Shown here: in pieces, positions 8,895-18,091 of the stretch | Numbering within the stretch: the stretch's first letter is position 1 | Layout of the letters: each line of letters begins with the position of its first letter | Origin: Arthrobacter sp. Leaf137 | GTDB taxonomy: Bacteria > Actinomycetota > Actinomycetes > Actinomycetales > Micrococcaceae | Direction of reading: 5' to 3' | NCBI RefSeq assembly: GCF_001423525.1 | Contig: NZ_LMOI01000020.1 | Location: forward strand, 62,960 to 126,959 | Length of the DNA stretch: 64,000 bases | Program-made: the position numbers and the translations under genes | The notes under the pieces: generated by a model | What the model was told of the DNA's origin: nothing | Seen by the model: only the letters and a program-made list of their open reading frames with translations | Database searches by the model: none

Positions 8895-9803
8895 CTACCT
8901 GTCGGCCGGATGGCCGAGGATGCCGAGCAGCCGCCGGATGGCATCCTCGGCCGTGGGCGGCGGGCCGAACACTGCCCGCTGCCGCTTGGTGTTGGCGACG
9001 TAGCGGCCGGTCTGGAACCAGCCCATCATGGACGCCATGTCCGGCACCGTCGGACTCACCCGTCCCAGCACCACTCCGGCCGTCTTCAGCACCCTCAAGG
9101 GCACTGAGCGGACCCGGACCTTCGATCCGCTGAGCCGGCCCATCATGTCCGCCACGTCCTTCATGCGGACCGGCCGGTCCCAGCCGATGTCGATCCGTTC
9201 CCCGTCGATTCCCGGAGCATCGACGGCATCTGCCAGGTAACCGGCAAGGTCAGGGGTGAGCACAAAGGTCAGCGGAACGTTGGGCGAACCGAACCACATG
9301 AGTTTGCCCTTTGTCACAGGGTCACCGCCGAACCGGGTGACCTGGTCCAGGAAGGCACCCGGCCGCAGCGCAACGAACGGTACGCCGAGGCCCTCGAGCT
9401 TGTCCTCCATGAGCTTCTTGTGCCAGAAGTGCGGCACCTGCGGGGTTTCGTCGCAGGTCAGGATACTGGTGAGGACAAAGCGCCGGACGCCTGCCCGGGC
9501 GGCCGCTTCGGCCAGGTTGGCGTTGCCCGTGGTGTCGGTTGCAGGGCTGTCGCCTTTGCGGTGCTTTGTATAGCCGGCAGCTGAGGTGATCACGGCGTCG
9601 GTCCCGGCCATGGCCTGGTCCAGTGACCGGGGGTCCATCATGTCGCCCCGGGCAATCTGGACTCCCCGGGATTCCAGCCGCGAGGCATCCGATCCCGGCC
9701 GCACCAGGGCGCGGACTTCCTTGCCCCGGTCCAACAGCGCGGTGACCACCTGGCCGCCGAGCATGCCGGTACCGCCAACCACCAGTACTGGTTCGCCGTT
9801 CAT
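8895..9803 (-). CDS. NmrA-like NAD(P)-binding SDR-family protein
   Basis: 302-residue atypical short-chain dehydrogenase. The N-terminal Rossmann motif VGGTGMLGGQVVTALL (GxxGxxG) is followed by a basic stretch (RALVRPGSDASRLE) favouring NADP(H). There is no clear YxxxK catalytic pair, so it may be a redox sensor or an NADH:quinone-type reductase rather than a classical dehydrogenase. GGAGAA lies five bases before the ATG. It begins 20 bp after malQ on the same strand and is probably co-transcribed with it, although no metabolic link is evident. It converges with the amylase gene, whose stop lies 10 bp away. Confidence 0.78.
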   Translation of the reverse strand: MNGEPVLVVGGTGMLGGQVVTALLDRGKEVRALVRPGSDASRLESRGVQIARGDMMDPRSLDQAMAGTDAVITSAAGYTKHRKGDSPATDTTGNANLAEAAARAGVRRFVLTSILTCDETPQVPHFWHKKLMEDKLEGLGVPFVALRPGAFLDQVTRFGGDPVTKGKLMWFGSPNVPLTFVLTPDLAGYLADAVDAPGIDGERIDIGWDRPVRMKDVADMMGRLSGSKVRVRSVPLRVLKTAGVVLGRVSPTVPDMASMMGWFQTGRYVANTKRQRAVFGPPPTAEDAIRRLLGILGHPADR

Positions 9804-9823
9804 CGCATTCTCCTCACCGTTGA

Positions 9824-12016
9824 CTAGCCGTGCAGGGCCTCCTCCACCGCCGCGAGCAGCGAGTTGAACCGCGCGTTGGCGGGGAGGTCATCAAGGAACA
9901 CCGGCTTGCCGTCCGGACCGGCCAGCGGCACCTGCCAATTGGGGTAGAGCTCCTCAGTGGTTCCGGGCTGGTTCTGCACCCTCCGCTCCCCCACCGCATC
10001 CACCAGCGCCACGCCCAGCAGCACGGACGGCGTCTGGCTGAGCAGCAGGTGCAGGGCCTCGATGGTCTGCTCCTCCGCGTCTCCGCCGGTGCCGGCTCCG
10101 GGCAGGTAGCCGCGTTCGCGGAGCAGCGCGAACATCTTTTCCAGGGACGCGTTGTGCTGGGCACGCTCTTCGGCCTCGGACCGTTCCAGCAGTCCCAGGT
10201 GGCTGCGCAACGCCACATGGTCCCCGGCGAGGTAACCGGCGGTGGGCGGAAGATCGTGGGTGTTGACGCTGGAAAGCGCCTGCGTACGGTACTTTTCCGG
10301 CGCAAGGGGGGAATCGCCGTCGTACTCAAACCAAAGAATGGACGTGCCCAGAATGCCGCGTGCGGCAAGGTAGTCCCGCACCCACGGTTCGAACGTGCCC
10401 AGGTCCTCGCCGATCACCACGGCCCCCGCCCGGTGCGCTTCCAGGGCCAGGATGCCGATCAGCGCCTCATGGTCGTACTTCACGTAGGCGCCGTCGCCGG
10501 GGGCGTTGCCGCTGGGGATCCACCACAGCCGGAACAGGCCCAGGATGTGGTCCACCCGGATGCCGCCGGCATGCCGCAGCACGGTGGCCAGCATGTTCCG
10601 GAACGGCTGGTAGCCCGCTTCGGCCAGCCTGGCCGGGTGCCACGGCGGCTGGCCCCAGTCCTGGCCCTGCTGGTTGTACATGTCCGGCGGCGCACCGACA
10701 CTGGTGGCGGGGGTGAGAACGCCCTTCAGCGTCCAGGCGTCCGCGCTGCTGTGGTCCACGCCGACGGCGAGGTCGTGCACCACGCCCAGCCGCATCCCGG
10801 AACGCAGCGCTGCCTGCTGCGCGCCCTCCAGCTGCTCGTCGCAGATCCACTGCAGCCACCGGTGGAATCCAATCCGGTCCGCGAGCCTTTCCCGCAGCGC
10901 CTCCGCCTCCCGCGAATCCAGGGAAAACGCCGGGTCGGTCCACATGGGGTCGTCCGGCGCAGCGTCCTCGCGGATGGCTGACCAGAGGGCGAAGTCATCC
11001 AGGCCGCTGCCGGAAATACGGCAGAACTCATCGAAGGCGGCCTGCCGGGACGGCGACCGGCGCGTGTGGTACAGCAGTTCCAGGGCCTGCAGTTTCGCTG
11101 CGTAGACCGCGTCCCGGTCCAGCCGTTCGGCGTCCCTGTTGAGCCCTGCCACTTCGTCGCGGAGCTTCTCCAGCGCGGCACGCTTGCGGGGGCGCAGGTA
11201 GGCAAGCTCCGGAATGGCCTCGATCCGGATATAGATCGGGTTGAAGAACCGCCGGGTGGACGGCGAGTACGGTGAGGGCTGCACCGGCGGAACCGGTTCT
11301 GCGGCGTGCAGGGGGTTGACGAGCACGTAATCGGCACCGCGGGCTCCACTGAGTGCGGCGAGGTCGGCAAGGTCGGAGAAATCCCCGATTCCCCACGAAC
11401 GCTTCGAACGCACGGAGTACAGCTGGGTGGCCAGCCCCCAGCCGCGCCGCTCCTCAAGGTCCCGGGCGGTATCCAGCCGGGCGGGCGTCACCACCAGGGT
11501 TGAGGTGGCGGTGACGCTCCCGGCTTCCGCGTGCAGCGTATGCCAGCCGAGCGGCAGGTCCTGCGGCAGGGCGAAGGTGGCCCGGCCCATGGCCACGCCG
11601 TCCACGTCCCGCGGCTGCACCCACACGTCCTGCTGGGCCGCGTCCACGCTCCCGGCACCGCCTTCAAGGCTGATGCGGAGGCTCACCGGGGCGCCGTCGG
11701 GAATATGGACCGGTACCTGCGCCGGCTCACCCTGCTGGATGACGACGGCGGGGGGCAGCGTTTTGCGCCAAGGGGCCAGTTCCGCTTCGGCCAGTCCGGC
11801 CCGGATCTGTTCATCGGTGTGGGCCGGCACGCCCAACGCGCCCAGGACCTTCGTCAGGGTCTCGAGGGAAACTGCGTGCGGCAATCCGTCCCAGCCCTGG
11901 AACGACGTGCCCACCCCATGGGCGTCCGCGAGCTGCTGCAGCAGGTGGGCATCCACGGCCGGTGGTTCCGCAGGCGCGTTCGGCCGTAGTAGGTGCTGCT
12001 GGTCTGATGCCGTCAT
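9824..12016 (-). CDS. malQ: 4-alpha-glucanotransferase (amylomaltase)
   Basis: Cytosolic GH77 disproportionating enzyme (730 aa) that transfers maltodextrin chains, processing the products of starch breakdown. GH77 signatures are visible: RSKRSWGIGDFSDL, the nucleophile region GGIRVDHILGLFRLWWIP, the acid/base region VIGEDLGT, and NTHDLPPTAGYL. The N-terminal ~170 residues form the extra beta-domain of the long bacterial MalQ type. The start at 12016 (MTASDQQ) is chosen because the upstream extension is not family-like; a GAGG stands nine bases before it. It converges with the secreted amylase gene, giving a small starch/maltodextrin locus. Confidence 0.92.
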   Translation of the reverse strand: MTASDQQHLLRPNAPAEPPAVDAHLLQQLADAHGVGTSFQGWDGLPHAVSLETLTKVLGALGVPAHTDEQIRAGLAEAELAPWRKTLPPAVVIQQGEPAQVPVHIPDGAPVSLRISLEGGAGSVDAAQQDVWVQPRDVDGVAMGRATFALPQDLPLGWHTLHAEAGSVTATSTLVVTPARLDTARDLEERRGWGLATQLYSVRSKRSWGIGDFSDLADLAALSGARGADYVLVNPLHAAEPVPPVQPSPYSPSTRRFFNPIYIRIEAIPELAYLRPRKRAALEKLRDEVAGLNRDAERLDRDAVYAAKLQALELLYHTRRSPSRQAAFDEFCRISGSGLDDFALWSAIREDAAPDDPMWTDPAFSLDSREAEALRERLADRIGFHRWLQWICDEQLEGAQQAALRSGMRLGVVHDLAVGVDHSSADAWTLKGVLTPATSVGAPPDMYNQQGQDWGQPPWHPARLAEAGYQPFRNMLATVLRHAGGIRVDHILGLFRLWWIPSGNAPGDGAYVKYDHEALIGILALEAHRAGAVVIGEDLGTFEPWVRDYLAARGILGTSILWFEYDGDSPLAPEKYRTQALSSVNTHDLPPTAGYLAGDHVALRSHLGLLERSEAEERAQHNASLEKMFALLRERGYLPGAGTGGDAEEQTIEALHLLLSQTPSVLLGVALVDAVGERRVQNQPGTTEELYPNWQVPLAGPDGKPVFLDDLPANARFNSLLAAVEEALHG

Positions 12017-12372
12017 GCGTGTCCGCCTCGTCTGGTGTGATGGGCCTGAACTTACGTGCTGCATGTTGCACCGGGCGTTTGCACCCCCGCGCACAACCGT
12101 TGGTTCAGATTATTCCAGTGCTGCCGTGGGACGAAACTGCCGACCGAAACCGGCCTGCCCGCCACAAAACGTCACGCCCGCTTCCCTGCGTTACCTCCCG
12201 CGTCGAAAAGAGAAGGAACAAGGCGGGATTCTGCCGGGTGGAAGTGAATCTGTGTAGCCTCGTGACGATCGGCGGCACGTAGGCATCACTCGACGTGCGC
12301 CGGCACCAGGCAGACAGCAACAGGCATCAGGCATCAGGCAACTGGCACGCAGCCAACAGGAGGGAACCGGGG
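12017..12372. other. Intergenic stretch without a gene (malQ / aldo-keto reductase)
   Basis: Divergent promoter region between malQ and the aldo/keto reductase. No credible small gene is seen. It contains a short run of AGGCATC-like repeats at about 12322-12341. No operator is assigned. Confidence 0.5.
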
Positions 12373-13419
12373 ATGAGCCTCAGCGAACTGAGGGTGTTCG
12401 GACGTTCGGGCACCCCAATCAGCCAACTCACCCTTGGCACCATGAACTTTGGCGAAGGCGCCGGCGGTCCGCACGGGGCCCCCACCGGCGCGGACGAAAG
12501 CATCCGCATCATCCACGCCGCCCTTGACTCGGGCATCACCGCAATCGACACGGCGGACGTCTACTCCCAGGGCGAATCCGAGCAGGTGGTGGGGCGGGCC
12601 CTGCGCGGCAGGCGCGACGACGTTTTCCTGGCCACCAAGTTCCACGGCCAGATGAGCGCCAACCCGGCCCATTCCGGCAACTCCCGCCGCTGGATCACGC
12701 AGGCAGTGGAGGGCAGCCTCCGCAGGCTGCAGACGGACCGGATCGACCTCTACCAGGCACACCGGCCGGACTACAACACCGATGTGCTGGAAACCATCAC
12801 CACCCTCAACGACCTGATCCGGCAGGGCAAGATCCTGTATTACGGCACGTCGGTCTTCACCCCCGCCCAGCTGGTGGAGGCCCAGTGGCTGGCCAATACC
12901 AACCACCTCATCCCTCCGCTGGGCAACCAGGTGCCGTATTCCATGCTGGTCCGCGGGAATGAACGCGATGTACTGCCCATCGCCCAGCAGTACGGCCTCG
13001 GTGTCCTCGCCTACGGTCCGCTGGCGGGCGGCTGGCTCTCCGGAAGCTTCACCTTCGAGGCCGGCAAGGCCCCCACCCGGGTGCACTCGCTCCCGGGCCG
13101 GTACGACATTTCGGGGCCGGCCAGCGAGCGGAAGCTCCTTGCCGCTGATGCGCTGGCCCGGCTGGCGGACAAGCTGGAACTTTCCCTGGTGGATCTGTCC
13201 ATCGGGTTTGCCCTGACCCACCCGGCCATCAGCAGCGTGATCATCGGGCCCCGCAACGAGGAACACCTGCAGGCCTACCTGCGCGCGGCGGATGTCCGGC
13301 TGAGTGAACCGGTCCTGGACGCCATCGACGACCTCGTGCCGCCGGGCACCAACTTCGTTGAGCGGGACGCGGGTGCCATTGTTCCGTCCATCGAGTTCGC
13401 GGAATTGCGACGGCGGTAG
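12373..13419 (+). CDS. Aldo/keto reductase
   Basis: 348-residue NADPH-dependent oxidoreductase of the AKR superfamily (TIM barrel). The catalytic tetrad positions are visible: Asp and Tyr in DTADVYSQGE, Lys in LATKFHGQ, and His in YQAHRPD. The C-terminal cofactor-phosphate region is VIIGPRNEEHLQAYL. It resembles the general aldehyde-reductase/YajO-like group acting on carbonyl compounds or sugars; the substrate is unknown. A strong AGGAGGG site directly upstream sets the start at 12373 rather than 12295. It appears monocistronic. Confidence 0.88.
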   Translation: MSLSELRVFGRSGTPISQLTLGTMNFGEGAGGPHGAPTGADESIRIIHAALDSGITAIDTADVYSQGESEQVVGRALRGRRDDVFLATKFHGQMSANPAHSGNSRRWITQAVEGSLRRLQTDRIDLYQAHRPDYNTDVLETITTLNDLIRQGKILYYGTSVFTPAQLVEAQWLANTNHLIPPLGNQVPYSMLVRGNERDVLPIAQQYGLGVLAYGPLAGGWLSGSFTFEAGKAPTRVHSLPGRYDISGPASERKLLAADALARLADKLELSLVDLSIGFALTHPAISSVIIGPRNEEHLQAYLRAADVRLSEPVLDAIDDLVPPGTNFVERDAGAIVPSIEFAELRRR

Positions 13420-13573
13420 GCGGCTTCCGATGTAGCACCCGGGGTGCGCCGATCGCGCAGGCCGCGTCCCGCCGTCGTGCGCTGCATGAAACGTGCGCAT
13501 TGAACGCGTGCTGAGGCGTGTGCCTGAAACCGGTGACCGATCCCGCTTCGCGGGCCTGCCTATCATGGCTTGG

Positions 13574-14104
13574 ATGAAGGCGCTTTTCACTATTGGGCAC
13601 GGGACCGCCGCGCAAGAGGACTTCACCGCGCTGCTGGCATCGGCGGGCGTGACCTCCCTGGTGGACGTGCGGATCGGCCCGGGCAGCCGCAAGCACCCGC
13701 AGTTCGGCAAGGACCTGATGTCCATGTGGCTGCCCGACGCGGGAATCAGCTACCGCTGGGAGCGGCGGCTGGGAGGATTTCGCAAGCTGCCCCCGGATTC
13801 CCCCGACACCGCCCTGCGCAACGAGTCCTTCCGCGCCTACGCCGCCTACATGCGGTCGCCGGAATTCGGGGCCGCCCTCGGAGAGCTGCTGGCTGCTGCG
13901 CAGGACCAACAGACGGCGATCATGTGCAGCGAGACCGTGTGGTGGCGCTGCCACCGCCGCCTCATCGCCGACTACTGCGTCCTGCTCGCCGGGCAGCCGG
14001 TGGAGCACCTGATGCCGCCCTCCAAGCTGACTCCGCACATGCCCACCCGCGGTGTCCGGACCGGTACAGGCACACTGGTTTATGACGTTCCCGGAACGGA
14101 CTGA
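13574..14104 (+). CDS. DUF488 family protein
   Basis: 176-residue protein of the DUF488 family. Characteristic motifs are FTIGHGTAAQEDF at the start, LVDVRIGPGSRKHPQF, YRWERRLGGFRK, and the conserved MCSETVWWRCHRRLIADY, whose Cys and Cys-His pair is diagnostic. The family is widespread and poorly characterised. ATGs at 13565 and 13574 are both possible and neither has a strong ribosome site; 13574 matches the usual N-terminus (MKALFTIGHG). No operon partner is evident. Confidence 0.82.
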   Translation: MKALFTIGHGTAAQEDFTALLASAGVTSLVDVRIGPGSRKHPQFGKDLMSMWLPDAGISYRWERRLGGFRKLPPDSPDTALRNESFRAYAAYMRSPEFGAALGELLAAAQDQQTAIMCSETVWWRCHRRLIADYCVLLAGQPVEHLMPPSKLTPHMPTRGVRTGTGTLVYDVPGTD

Positions 14105-14206
14105 ACCCGGGATTGTGGTGGGCGCAACGCGAACCCTTGACTCGATGGTGGAAGGCTCTTAGCGTCATAAGCGATACCCGCGTCTCATGGAATCCAGGGG
14201 CATCCG

Positions 14207-14506
14207 ATGCCAATGTCCGAAGAGGAGCGGAGGCTGCTCAAGGAGCTGGAGCTCGGACTGATTGCCGACGATCCCCACCTGGCCATGGAGCTGCTCTCCG
14301 GTTACCCGTCCCGCCGTATTCCGCCGGGCCTCGTGCCAGGCAGCCTGGTGTGCCTGCTCGCGTTCGCGATCGTCGCCGCAGGCATCGGCAGCCAGGAACC
14401 TGCCGCCGTGGTGGTGGGCCTTATGCTGCTGGTGCTTGGCGGCTGCCTCCTGCTGAACCGTCCCGCCACCCGGCGCGGTCCGCAGCGTGGCGGGGCTACG
14501 GGCTGA
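14207..14506 (+). CDS. DUF3040 small membrane protein
   Basis: 99-residue actinobacterial DUF3040 protein. A conserved cytosolic N-terminus (MSEEERRLLKELELGLIADDPHLA) precedes two hydrophobic helices (about residues 46-62 and 65-84). A short basic Arg-rich tail ends it. The family's function is unknown. It overlaps the convergent EamA gene by 11 bp at its 3' end. An alternative start is the second Met, two codons in. Confidence 0.82.
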   Translation: MPMSEEERRLLKELELGLIADDPHLAMELLSGYPSRRIPPGLVPGSLVCLLAFAIVAAGIGSQEPAAVVVGLMLLVLGGCLLLNRPATRRGPQRGGATG

Positions 14507-15494
14507 CTTTCCGCGGTAGGGCTACCGCTGGGGCGGCGGGCTGCGGGGTGCGCTGGGACGGCGGCGTCAGGATGAACAGGCTGCCCAGGACGACTGCGGC
14601 GCCAAGCCAGCCAAGTGCCGGGAGCCGTTCCCCCACCACCAGGACGGCGAGGACAGCCGCCACTACCGTTTCCAGCAGCGAGATACTGGTGGCCGTGCTG
14701 GCCCGGATCCGCGCCAGGCCCCAGCCGAACAGGATGTAGCCGGCGAACATCGGGACCAACGCCATGTAGGCGCCCACCGAGAAGTTGGTCCAGGAGTCGA
14801 GCAGGGGTTCACCCGTGACGGCCAGGACGGGCATCAGCAACAGCCCGCCCAGCCCGAAGATGCTGCCCATTGCCGCCCGGGACGGGATGCCGCCGCCGAT
14901 CAGCCGGTGCGCCGCCCACGAGTAGAGGGCATACGTGCCGCCGGCCAGCAGCCCCAGGAGGATTCCAGCCGTGGAACCCCAGGCCCCGGCGGCGTCTGTG
15001 CCAGCGCCAGTCGCGGGACTGTGGCCGGCGAACGAGAGGAGCGCCGCTCCGCCCACGCCAAGGAGCGCACCGGTGATCCAACGCCGGGTCAGCGGCTTCC
15101 GGTCGGCGAACCGTTCGATCAGTGCTGCCGCAACGGGCGCCGATCCGATGGAAACCACAGTTCCCACGGCCACTCCGGACAGGTGCATGGAACTGTAGAA
15201 CGCGAGCGGGTAGACGGCCACGGCGGCCGCTCCAACTGCCACGAGCTGCCACCGCCGCAGGATGCCGGACCGCTGCCGCCGGATGGCACGGGCCGCGAAC
15301 AGCGCCTGCAGCATGCCGCCCACCCCCATGGCCACAGCACCGATGGCCAGGGGGCTCACCCCGGGCGCGAAGGTGGCGGCGGTCCCAGTGGTGCCCCAGA
15401 GGATGGAAGCCGCGGCGACGAACAGGGCGCCCCAGAGCGGCGCGTTGGCGTGCCCCGCGTGCACAGTGACGCCTGGTGCGGGGATGCCTGTCAC
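14496..15494 (-). CDS. EamA-family (DMT) transporter
   Basis: 332-residue inner-membrane protein with about ten hydrophobic segments in two EamA repeats. The first repeat starts WGALFVAAASILWGTTGTAATF; the second covers about residues 160-310. Members of the drug/metabolite transporter superfamily export amino acids, metabolites or drugs. The start is GTG, overlapping the TetR stop by 4 bp (GTGA), so the two genes are translationally coupled. The TetR protein and its palindromic operator very likely control this exporter in response to its substrate. The substrate is not deducible. Confidence 0.85.
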   Translation of the reverse strand: MTGIPAPGVTVHAGHANAPLWGALFVAAASILWGTTGTAATFAPGVSPLAIGAVAMGVGGMLQALFAARAIRRQRSGILRRWQLVAVGAAAVAVYPLAFYSSMHLSGVAVGTVVSIGSAPVAAALIERFADRKPLTRRWITGALLGVGGAALLSFAGHSPATGAGTDAAGAWGSTAGILLGLLAGGTYALYSWAAHRLIGGGIPSRAAMGSIFGLGGLLLMPVLAVTGEPLLDSWTNFSVGAYMALVPMFAGYILFGWGLARIRASTATSISLLETVVAAVLAVLVVGERLPALGWLGAAVVLGSLFILTPPSQRTPQPAAPAVALPRKVSP

Positions 15495-16129
15495 AGTCCT
15501 GCCAGCATCCGCTGGGCAATGCGTTTAGCTTCCCGGAGGTTGGCGTCGTCGCCTTCGAGGCCGGCCCTCGCCATCGCCCCCTCGAGGAGGAAGGAGAGGT
15601 GCAGCGCGAGCCCGGCAGCCCGTTCGGCCGCGGCTGGTGACTTCGCAGCCCCGCGAAGACCGGCCAGAAGGCCAGCCAAATGTGTGGCCAGTAGGTGTTC
15701 GACCTCCTGTTTATGCTGCCGCACCGCCAGCCTCCCGGGATGGCCAACGGGCAGTTCGGCCGCCGCATTCAGCAGGCCGCAGCCGCGGAAGCCGTGCTCG
15801 TAGGCGAAGTTGGCGTGGTCCAGGTAGGCGTCGAACACGGCGAGGACCCGTTCGGCAGGGGTGGCGGCAACTGCCACCCGGGCGCGGTACAGGTCCAGCC
15901 ATTCCTCGTGGCGTGCCTCAAGGTAGGCGGCCACCAGCTCGGCTTTGGACGCGAAGTTGTTGTAGAGGCTTTTCTTCGCGACGCCGGCCGCGGTGGTGAT
16001 GGTGTCGATTCCCGTGGCACCGACGCCCTGGGCGTAGAACAGCCGGGCGGCGGCCTCAAGCAGCAGCTGGCGGGCCGGTGGCCGGGCGGGCGGCACCGTG
16101 GCGGATGGGGCTGTTGGGTTGGCGGGCAC
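15491..16129 (-). CDS. TetR/AcrR-family transcriptional repressor
   Basis: 212-residue regulator. The N-terminal helix-turn-helix lies around residues 20-65 (LLLEAAARLFYAQGVGATGIDTITTAAGVAKKSLYNNFASKAELV split over its helices), followed by a C-terminal ligand-binding and dimer domain. It is the first gene of a two-gene unit with the EamA exporter. A long near-perfect palindrome (16139-16172) lies 9 bp before its start codon, ideal for autorepression. Likely inducer: a toxic or exported compound. Confidence 0.9.
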   Translation of the reverse strand: MPANPTAPSATVPPARPPARQLLLEAAARLFYAQGVGATGIDTITTAAGVAKKSLYNNFASKAELVAAYLEARHEEWLDLYRARVAVAATPAERVLAVFDAYLDHANFAYEHGFRGCGLLNAAAELPVGHPGRLAVRQHKQEVEHLLATHLAGLLAGLRGAAKSPAAAERAAGLALHLSFLLEGAMARAGLEGDDANLREAKRIAQRMLAGL

Positions 16130-16138
16130 GGCACAACT

Positions 16139-16172
16139 CCTTGGGTAGGTAGACCAGTCTACCTACCCAAGG
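16139..16172. promoter_or_regulatory. 34-bp palindromic operator of the TetR-EamA unit
   Basis: Two perfect 16-bp arms (16139-16154 and 16157-16172) flank a 2-bp centre. The core TAGACCAGTCTA is the usual shape of TetR/AcrR-family operators. The position just upstream of the tetR start codon suggests autoregulation. Confidence 0.8.
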
Positions 16173-16214
16173 GAGCGGTTGCGCCAGGTCCCACCAGCGG
16201 CGGAGCCTGCGTGG

Positions 16215-17321
16215 TCACTGCCCGCCTGCCGCCTGCGCGGGACCGCCGCCGTTGAAGCTCAGCAGGACCTTGCCGGAGCTGGTGGAGTCCTTGGCAACCT
16301 CGAACGCGTGCAGGGCCTCAGACAGCGGGAACTCATGGGTGATGACGGGCTCGATGTGCAGGCTCCCATCGGCGAGCGCGGCGATGACCTCATCGATCTC
16401 GTCGTTGAAGCGGAACGAACCCTTCAAATCCAGCTCCCTGGTGATGGCCAGCGAGATGGGCAGCGGCTGCATGCCGGTTGGCAGCAGCCCCACCATCACC
16501 ACGGTGCCGCCGCGGACGGCACCGCGGATGGCCGAGGCGAGGCCGTGGTGGTTGCCGGAGGATTCGATCACCACGTCCGCTTCGACAGCGTCAATGGCAG
16601 CCGTGTCCGCGGCGTTGATGACCTGGTCTGCGCCGGCGGCGGTGGCGATCTCCAGCGGCTTGGGGTGCAGGTCCACCGCGGTGATGTGCGCGGCGCCGGC
16701 ACGCTTGAGCACCGCGACGGCCAGCGCGCCGATGGGTCCGGAGCCGATCACCAGGGCGGTCTTGCCGCGGACATCACCCGCCCGGGACACAGCGTGCCAG
16801 GCGACGCTGGCAGGTTCGATCAGGGCTGCCGTGCGCAGGTCGATACCTTCGGGCAGTGGCCGCAGCATCCGCACAGGAAGGTTGACGTAGCGGCTGAACG
16901 CGCCATCCGTGTGCGGGTAGCGGGCCGCACTGCCCAGGTAGGTGCAGCCCGGCGAGAGATTGGGCCGGTCGGCCGGGTACTTCGCCGCACCGGGTCCGGG
17001 GGTGGCCGGGTGGACGGCGACGGCGGTCCCCGCCTGCGGTCCCTCACCGTTGGCCGCGGCGCGGACCACCACGCCGGAGATCTCGTGGCCCAGGACCAGC
17101 GGGGCCTTCAGGATGGACTCCCCTGCCGCGCCGTGCAGCCAGTAGTGCAGGTCCGAGCCGCAGATGCCGCCGTACAGCACCTCCACGACGGCCTGGTCTT
17201 CGGCCGGGTCGGCCAGCGGTACGTCATCGATGCGCAAGTCCCCTGCGGCGTGGGCCACCAGGGCCGGGCCGGAGGCGGGCAGCTTTTCGGTCGCAGTGTC
17301 CTGGAAGGTGTTCCCTGGCAT
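16215..17321 (-). CDS. idnD: L-idonate 5-dehydrogenase-like zinc alcohol dehydrogenase
   Basis: 368-residue medium-chain dehydrogenase, closest in pattern to L-idonate 5-dehydrogenase (L-idonate to 5-ketogluconate). Catalytic zinc ligands are seen in GGICGSDLHYW (Cys) and LGHEISG (His-Glu). The Rossmann motif is VIGSGPIGALAVAVL. The structural-zinc lobe has lost most cysteines: where IdnD has CGHCKYC...C this protein reads PGPGAAKYP...SPGC. It is the last gene of a probable eight-gene minus-strand unit; its start overlaps the stop of the SDR gene by 1 bp (TGATG). The neighbouring SDR is IdnO-like, which supports the pair. Exact substrate is inferred. Confidence 0.75.
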   Translation of the reverse strand: MPGNTFQDTATEKLPASGPALVAHAAGDLRIDDVPLADPAEDQAVVEVLYGGICGSDLHYWLHGAAGESILKAPLVLGHEISGVVVRAAANGEGPQAGTAVAVHPATPGPGAAKYPADRPNLSPGCTYLGSAARYPHTDGAFSRYVNLPVRMLRPLPEGIDLRTAALIEPASVAWHAVSRAGDVRGKTALVIGSGPIGALAVAVLKRAGAAHITAVDLHPKPLEIATAAGADQVINAADTAAIDAVEADVVIESSGNHHGLASAIRGAVRGGTVVMVGLLPTGMQPLPISLAITRELDLKGSFRFNDEIDEVIAALADGSLHIEPVITHEFPLSEALHAFEVAKDSTSSGKVLLSFNGGGPAQAAGGQ

Positions 17322-18091
17322 CAGACCACCACCGTCATTCCACCGTCAATAAAGATTGTCTGGCCGTTCACGAAGTCGGATCCGCTGGAGGCGAGCCAGA
17401 CCACAGGTCCCGCGAGGTCCTGCGGGGTACCCCAGCGGTGGGCCGGTGTCCTTCCCAGGATCCAGGAGTTGAACTGCTCGTCGTCCACCAGGTTCTGCGT
17501 CATTTCCGTGTGGATGTAACCGGGGGCGATGCCGTTGATCTGCAGCCCGGAGGCGGCCCACTCGGCCGTCATGGCGCGGGTCAGGTTCCGCAGCCCGCCC
17601 TTTGCCGCTACGTACGGGGCGATGGTGGGGCGGGCCAGGTCCGTCTGCACCGAGCAGATGTTGACGATCTTGCCACGGCCGCGGGGAATCATGTGCCGCG
17701 CCGCTTCCCGGCCCACCAGGAACGCGCTGGTGAGGTCCGTGGAAATCACCCGTTCCCAATCGGCCACGTCCAGGTCCAGCATGGGCACGCGGTGCTGGAT
17801 GCCGGCGTTGTTGACCAGGATGTCCAGCGGGCCGACGTTCTCCTCGATCCAGGCGATGCTGCGGGCGGCGGCGTCGCCATCGGTGACGTCGAAGGCGATG
17901 CTGGTGATGCGTCCGGGCGGGAAGTCGGCGGCGAGTACCGTTTCGGCTTCCTTGAGCCGCTCCGCGTTGACGCCGTTAAGCACCACTGTGGCGCCGGCGT
18001 CGGCCAGTGCGCGGGCCAGCGATGAGCCGATCCCCCGGCTGGAGCCGGTGACCAGGGCAACGCGGCCGGTCAGGTCGAACAGTGCGCTCAT
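17321..18091 (-). CDS. SDR oxidoreductase, gluconate 5-dehydrogenase-like
   Basis: 256-residue classical short-chain dehydrogenase. It has the cofactor motif TGSSRGIGSSLARAL (about residues 13-27), the NNAGI motif, the catalytic Ser in the ICSVQ region and the YVAAK (YxxxK) pair. The pattern fits gluconate 5-dehydrogenase (IdnO), which reduces 5-ketogluconate to gluconate, and the next gene is IdnD-like. The ATG at 18091 is chosen because it overlaps the upstream 2-hydroxyacid dehydrogenase stop (ATGA); the longer frame adds a Pro/Arg-rich, non-homologous leader. Confidence 0.8.
   Translation of the reverse strand: MSALFDLTGRVALVTGSSRGIGSSLARALADAGATVVLNGVNAERLKEAETVLAADFPPGRITSIAFDVTDGDAAARSIAWIEENVGPLDILVNNAGIQHRVPMLDLDVADWERVISTDLTSAFLVGREAARHMIPRGRGKIVNICSVQTDLARPTIAPYVAAKGGLRNLTRAMTAEWAASGLQINGIAPGYIHTEMTQNLVDDEQFNSWILGRTPAHRWGTPQDLAGPVVWLASSGSDFVNGQTIFIDGGMTVVV

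Noticed and set aside
12322..12341. Short AGGCATC-type repeats before the aldo/keto reductase
   Set aside because: Two to three short units only; too small to call a functional repeat or CRISPR.
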